A DNA stretch of 11,826 bases from Entrophospora sp. SA101 (Eukaryota > Glomeromycota > Glomeromycetes > Entrophosporales > Entrophosporaceae), in assembly GCA_958430865.1 (NCBI GenBank), contig CAUDNR010000789.1, positions 1 to 11,826 of the forward strand, given 5' to 3'. Position 1 is the stretch's first letter; the number at the start of each line of letters is the position of its first letter. This document shows, in pieces, positions 9,096-11,826 of this stretch. The notes beneath the pieces are model-generated. The model searched no databases. It was not told the DNA's origin and saw nothing but the letters and a program-made list of their open reading frames with translations. The position numbers and the translations under genes are program-made.

Positions 9096-9572
9096 TTCCT
9101 ATTTAGATTTTTGGTAAAGTTTTATAAACGATAAAAATAATTGTTTTTTTTGGTAATTTATTTATACAAGTTTTTATCCAGTTTTAGTTTTTAACGGTTG
9201 ATATCACCAATTACACTTGTGTTTTCTACTCTATCAGGTTTTAATTTGTTGTGATATGGTTACTAAATAACGTAGCTTTCTTTAGTTCCGTCAAAGTTTT
9301 TTATTTGGAATAATCTATTATTGGAGATAGACTCTGATGATGAAAGATTAGAATATGTTTCTTCTTCATCATTAATTAAAATAATGCCATCATTTACTGA
9401 AGACATTTTATTTGAAGAAATTTTATCAGTCCAAGTATTACAAATATTTGAAAATATTACGAATATTCGAAAGTATTACTATTACTATTACGGATATCGG
9501 AAAATTCGAATATGTAAATTTATTTGACACTAAATTTCGAATATGTTAACATTCGATTATTCGAATATCATA

Positions 9573-9889
9573 GTACTGATGCAATGAGAAAACTAGGGAA
9601 CGGGCTTGGTACTCTGAGTTTTATTAAATTGGGATTTTGATTCACGATACGTGAGAAATCTGCAAAAATTTCATGATAGAATTGTGTCCTCTCTCTACCT
9701 CTAAAGAGGTAACCAACTATTCCAAATTATATTTGTAATATATACACGTTTTGTTTCAAATGCACGGAATAGAGTAATAGTAGAAACAATGACAAAATGA
9801 TGCATGCATGAATGTAAATTATTTGTAAATCTAAACCATTTTTATATTATATATATTATAATATTTCTGTTATTAAATTATAAATATAA
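9573..9889. other. intergenic stretch upstream of the RhoGEF gene
   Basis: I see no gene here. The only structure is a palindrome with 7-bp arms and a 2-base centre at 9696-9711 (tacctct-aa-agaggta). A TATA-rich run at about 9841-9862 could be a core promoter for the gene that follows. That is position-based inference. Confidence 0.35.
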
Positions 9890-10156
9890 AATTATCTAGA
9901 TATCATCGACGTTACCAACACCACCAATTGCTCGAAGCATTCAAAACCTTCAAAACCTTCAAAATTACAAAAATTTTGCAAATCATTGAAAAAATCTAAA
10001 AAAATCTTAAATCTTAAACCATTATTCACCAAGATTTATAATAATAATATTAAGAACAAAAATACAGTTGTATGCAACGATTTATCTCAAATAACTTCGT
10101 CAAAAATTACCACCACCACCACCACCACCACAACAACAACTACTACTAAAGAAAAA

Positions 10157-11709
10157 ATGTCTTCAGCTTTAGTTGCCACAACCAACAATCTTATTCTTCA
10201 TCATCACCGTCATCTTCTCACCACCACTAATACTGCATCATCATCATCAAATAATAATAATGATAATAATGATAATCAGCAGCTTGTAAACATAAACAAT
10301 CACACATCACCGTCATCACCATCATCATCACCATCACAATCACAATCACAATCATCACCATCACCAGCATCTGCACTTATTCCTACTTCATCTACATCTA
10401 AATCTACAATTAAGCCTTCTTACTGTTCACTTAGTATAGGCAGACGTTCAAAGTCACCTCCGAATATAATTATTCCTTCAAACGATTCTGAAAACGATGA
10501 TGATAATATACCGACAATAAACGATTCATTAAATAATAATAATAATAACAACAATAAAAAATCCAGATTAGATGGTTTAATTTCTACATTTACTTCACAA
10601 AACCAAAACCAACATCATCATTCAACATCATCGACACCAACAACATCTATAACCAATTATGATTCGGATTCAAATTGGTTCTCGTCATCTTCTACTAGTA
10701 CTACTACTACTTCTGATAATACTAACATTACTACCACACCAACTTCTTTAACATTTTTAACAACACCTGCATCATCACCAACATCATTAAAAATACCACA
10801 CGAGGGCAACAACGTCGTAATAAATAAAGATAATAATAATAATTGTTCAGATGAACAACAACAACAACAACAACAACAACAATCATCAAGGCAACGACAA
10901 AAAACTATAAATAGTAACATAAGAAGATCTTGGTCACATATCGAAGTTAGGCATTTAAAAGGCTTCTTTAAATTAAAAAGGAACTCACTAACCGAAATCA
11001 AACGAAGAAATTCTTATGCATGCACAACTTCAGCACAATCAAATCAACAATTAGTTGAAGAATCTGATTTAAATATATTTAATATTAGAAATAAAACTAT
11101 AAATAATAATGATATTGATGATGATGACAATGAAGATTATGATGATGATGATGACGACAATGAAGATGGTGATAGTGATGACAAAGGAAAAGAGGGCGAG
11201 CAAATTGATGTAGTTATAGGTGAAGAAAACAAGACTAATGACAAGCTTATCATTGATTTTGATTTTAATTTTGATAACCTTGATAGTAGTAACAATGATG
11301 GTGATGATGATGAGAAAATAAAAGCCAAAAAAAGAGATAGCCAAGGGAAAAAGAGAATAGTAAATGAAGAGAGGATAGTTATGTCAAAACTAGAGTCGTC
11401 AATAAAGACTACAAGCACTAACGAGAAAAGTCCAAATTATCAAATGAGATTATTTATTGTTGGTGAAATATATTCAACTGAATTAAGTTATTTAAAACAT
11501 TTGAAAAAATTGAGAAAAGTAAGTTGTGAAAATTTTTTTTATATTTATCTCACACACATCATCTAATCATTGTCATCGTTGTGATAACAAAAATTATTTT
11601 TATTTTTATTATTAGTTGTTTATGGAACCATTTGAAGAAGCTTCGAAAACCCCAAATCCATTAGTAAATCCTAAACTTATACCGACAATTTTTGCTTATA
11701 TAGATGATT
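10157..11709 (+). CDS. RhoGEF (DH-domain) protein, 5' part, interrupted at the right edge
   Basis: Proteins with a DH domain load GTP onto Rho-family GTPases. Exon 1 (10157-11518, 454 codons) splices by GTAAGT...TTATTATTAG (intron 11519-11615, phase 0) to exon 2 from 11616. Residues 430-454 (MRLFIVGEIYSTELSYLKHL...) plus exon 2 (LFMEPFEEASKTPNPLVNPK, LIPTIFAYIDD) match the first conserved region of a DH domain, as in E-x-x-YxxxL...F-x-x-PL...IFxxIxxL. The rest is disordered: Ser/Pro/Thr/Asn-rich, nine Gln (about 234-242), a basic patch with RRSWSHIEVRHLKGFFKLKR (from about 257), and an Asp/Glu run (about 319-343). ATG 10157 (aaaaaATGtct) is the first in-frame ATG. The frame is open back to 9890 without an ATG (including a Thr run at about 10109-10147), so an upstream exon or a short uORF-like leader is possible. 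After 11709 the frame enters an inverted copy of exon 1, so the remaining codons are not authentic and most of the DH domain is missing. Confidence 0.75.
10220..10336 (+). repeat. inverted repeat, left arm, inside RhoGEF exon 1
   Basis: This 117-bp segment, covering about residues 22-60 of the RhoGEF N-terminus, is the exact reverse complement of 11710-11826 (positions pair so that the sum is 22046). It begins accaccactaatactgc and ends catcatcaccatca. It includes non-repetitive sequence (cagcagcttgtaaacataaa), so the match is not a by-product of low complexity. Confidence 0.95.
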
Positions 11710-11826
11710 TGATGGTGATGATGATGGTGATGACGGTGATGTGTGATTGTTTATGTTTACAAGCTGCTGATTATCATTATTATCATTATTATTATTTGAT
11801 GATGATGATGCAGTATTAGTGGTGGT
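11710..11826 (-). repeat. inverted repeat, right arm, running off the window edge
   Basis: Exact reverse complement of 10220-10336, reaching the last base of the window, so the arm may continue. It joins RhoGEF exon 2 directly after the codons for YIDD. The apparent downstream peptide (poly-Met/Val, then Tyr/His-rich) is antisense translation of the N-terminal coding region of the same gene. The arms are separated by 1373 bases. Confidence 0.95.

Larger units (their letters stand above)
8627..9572 (+). mobile_element. probable degenerate hAT-family DNA transposon (limits uncertain)
   Basis: The interval joins three signals. A hAT-like left end is possible near 8627 (tagtgatgttcaac), followed by the palindrome cluster. 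The middle holds a C-terminal transposase fragment. The right side (about 9455-9570) carries repeated ATTCGAA/TTCGAATAT motifs like subterminal repeats, including gttaacattcgattattcga. The two ends share only a weak inverted match (ATGTTnAAC), and no 8-bp target duplication is found, so the borders are a guess. At under 1 kb it could not be autonomous. Between 9096 and 9454 I see no coding region; the frame at 9321-9527 looks fortuitous. Confidence 0.4.

Noticed and set aside
10657..11418. Minus-strand frames of 91 to 114 codons opposite the RhoGEF exon
   Set aside because: They are antisense shadows of trinucleotide and Asp/Gln/Thr-rich coding sequence, giving poly-Cys, poly-Ile and poly-Ser peptides.
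11710..11819. Continuation of the RhoGEF protein as a Met/Val- then Tyr/His-rich segment
   Set aside because: This sequence is the exact reverse complement of exon 1, so the frame is open only by chance.

Overview
This is AT-rich eukaryotic DNA. It has short introns (48 to 107 bp) with GT...AG borders, long homopolymers, expanded trinucleotide tracts and decayed repeat genes. The splice style and two multi-exon genes that resemble large uncharacterised families I associate with Rhizophagus suggest an arbuscular mycorrhizal fungus (Glomeromycotina). That assignment is inference from style and recalled family resemblance, not from a marker gene.

Layout, left to right. 119-1112 (+) is the 3' part of a gene of unknown function, broken once by a +1 frameshift and ending in a helix-turn-helix-like (SANT/Myb-like) tail. 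1799-3726 (+) is a nine-exon gene whose exons can be joined by reading phase, but it carries two frameshifts and a lost splice acceptor, so it is a pseudogene. About 4011-4738 (-) holds spliceable fragments that look like a PA-domain membrane protein. 5619-6879 (-) is the one intact, confidently named gene: a four-exon ribose-phosphate pyrophosphokinase (PRPP synthetase) of 322 residues. It is bracketed by two identical 762-bp direct repeats (4861-5622 and 7408-8169), and the first repeat ends just past the stop codon of this gene. 8170-9600 is repeat-rich: an (ATT)n/(AAT)n snapback, a palindrome cluster, and a frameshifted C-terminal piece of a hAT transposase. 10157 to the right edge (+) is the start of a RhoGEF (DH domain) gene with a long low-complexity N-terminus.

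The most striking hidden structure is at the right edge. Bases 11710-11826 are the exact reverse complement of 10220-10336, the 5' coding part of the same RhoGEF gene. The DH-domain reading frame therefore stops being authentic after 11709 and runs into an antisense copy of its own N-terminal coding region. This is either a fold-back (palindromic) rearrangement or a chimeric join made in amplification or assembly.

The genes do not form a pathway. The PRPP synthetase serves nucleotide, histidine, tryptophan and NAD synthesis; the RhoGEF would act in Rho/Cdc42 signalling; the rest is decayed family or transposon sequence. I found no tRNA, rRNA or CRISPR array, and no convincing new multi-gene system. 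The unusual content is structural: two perfect repeats (one direct, one inverted), each touching a gene at a functionally telling position.
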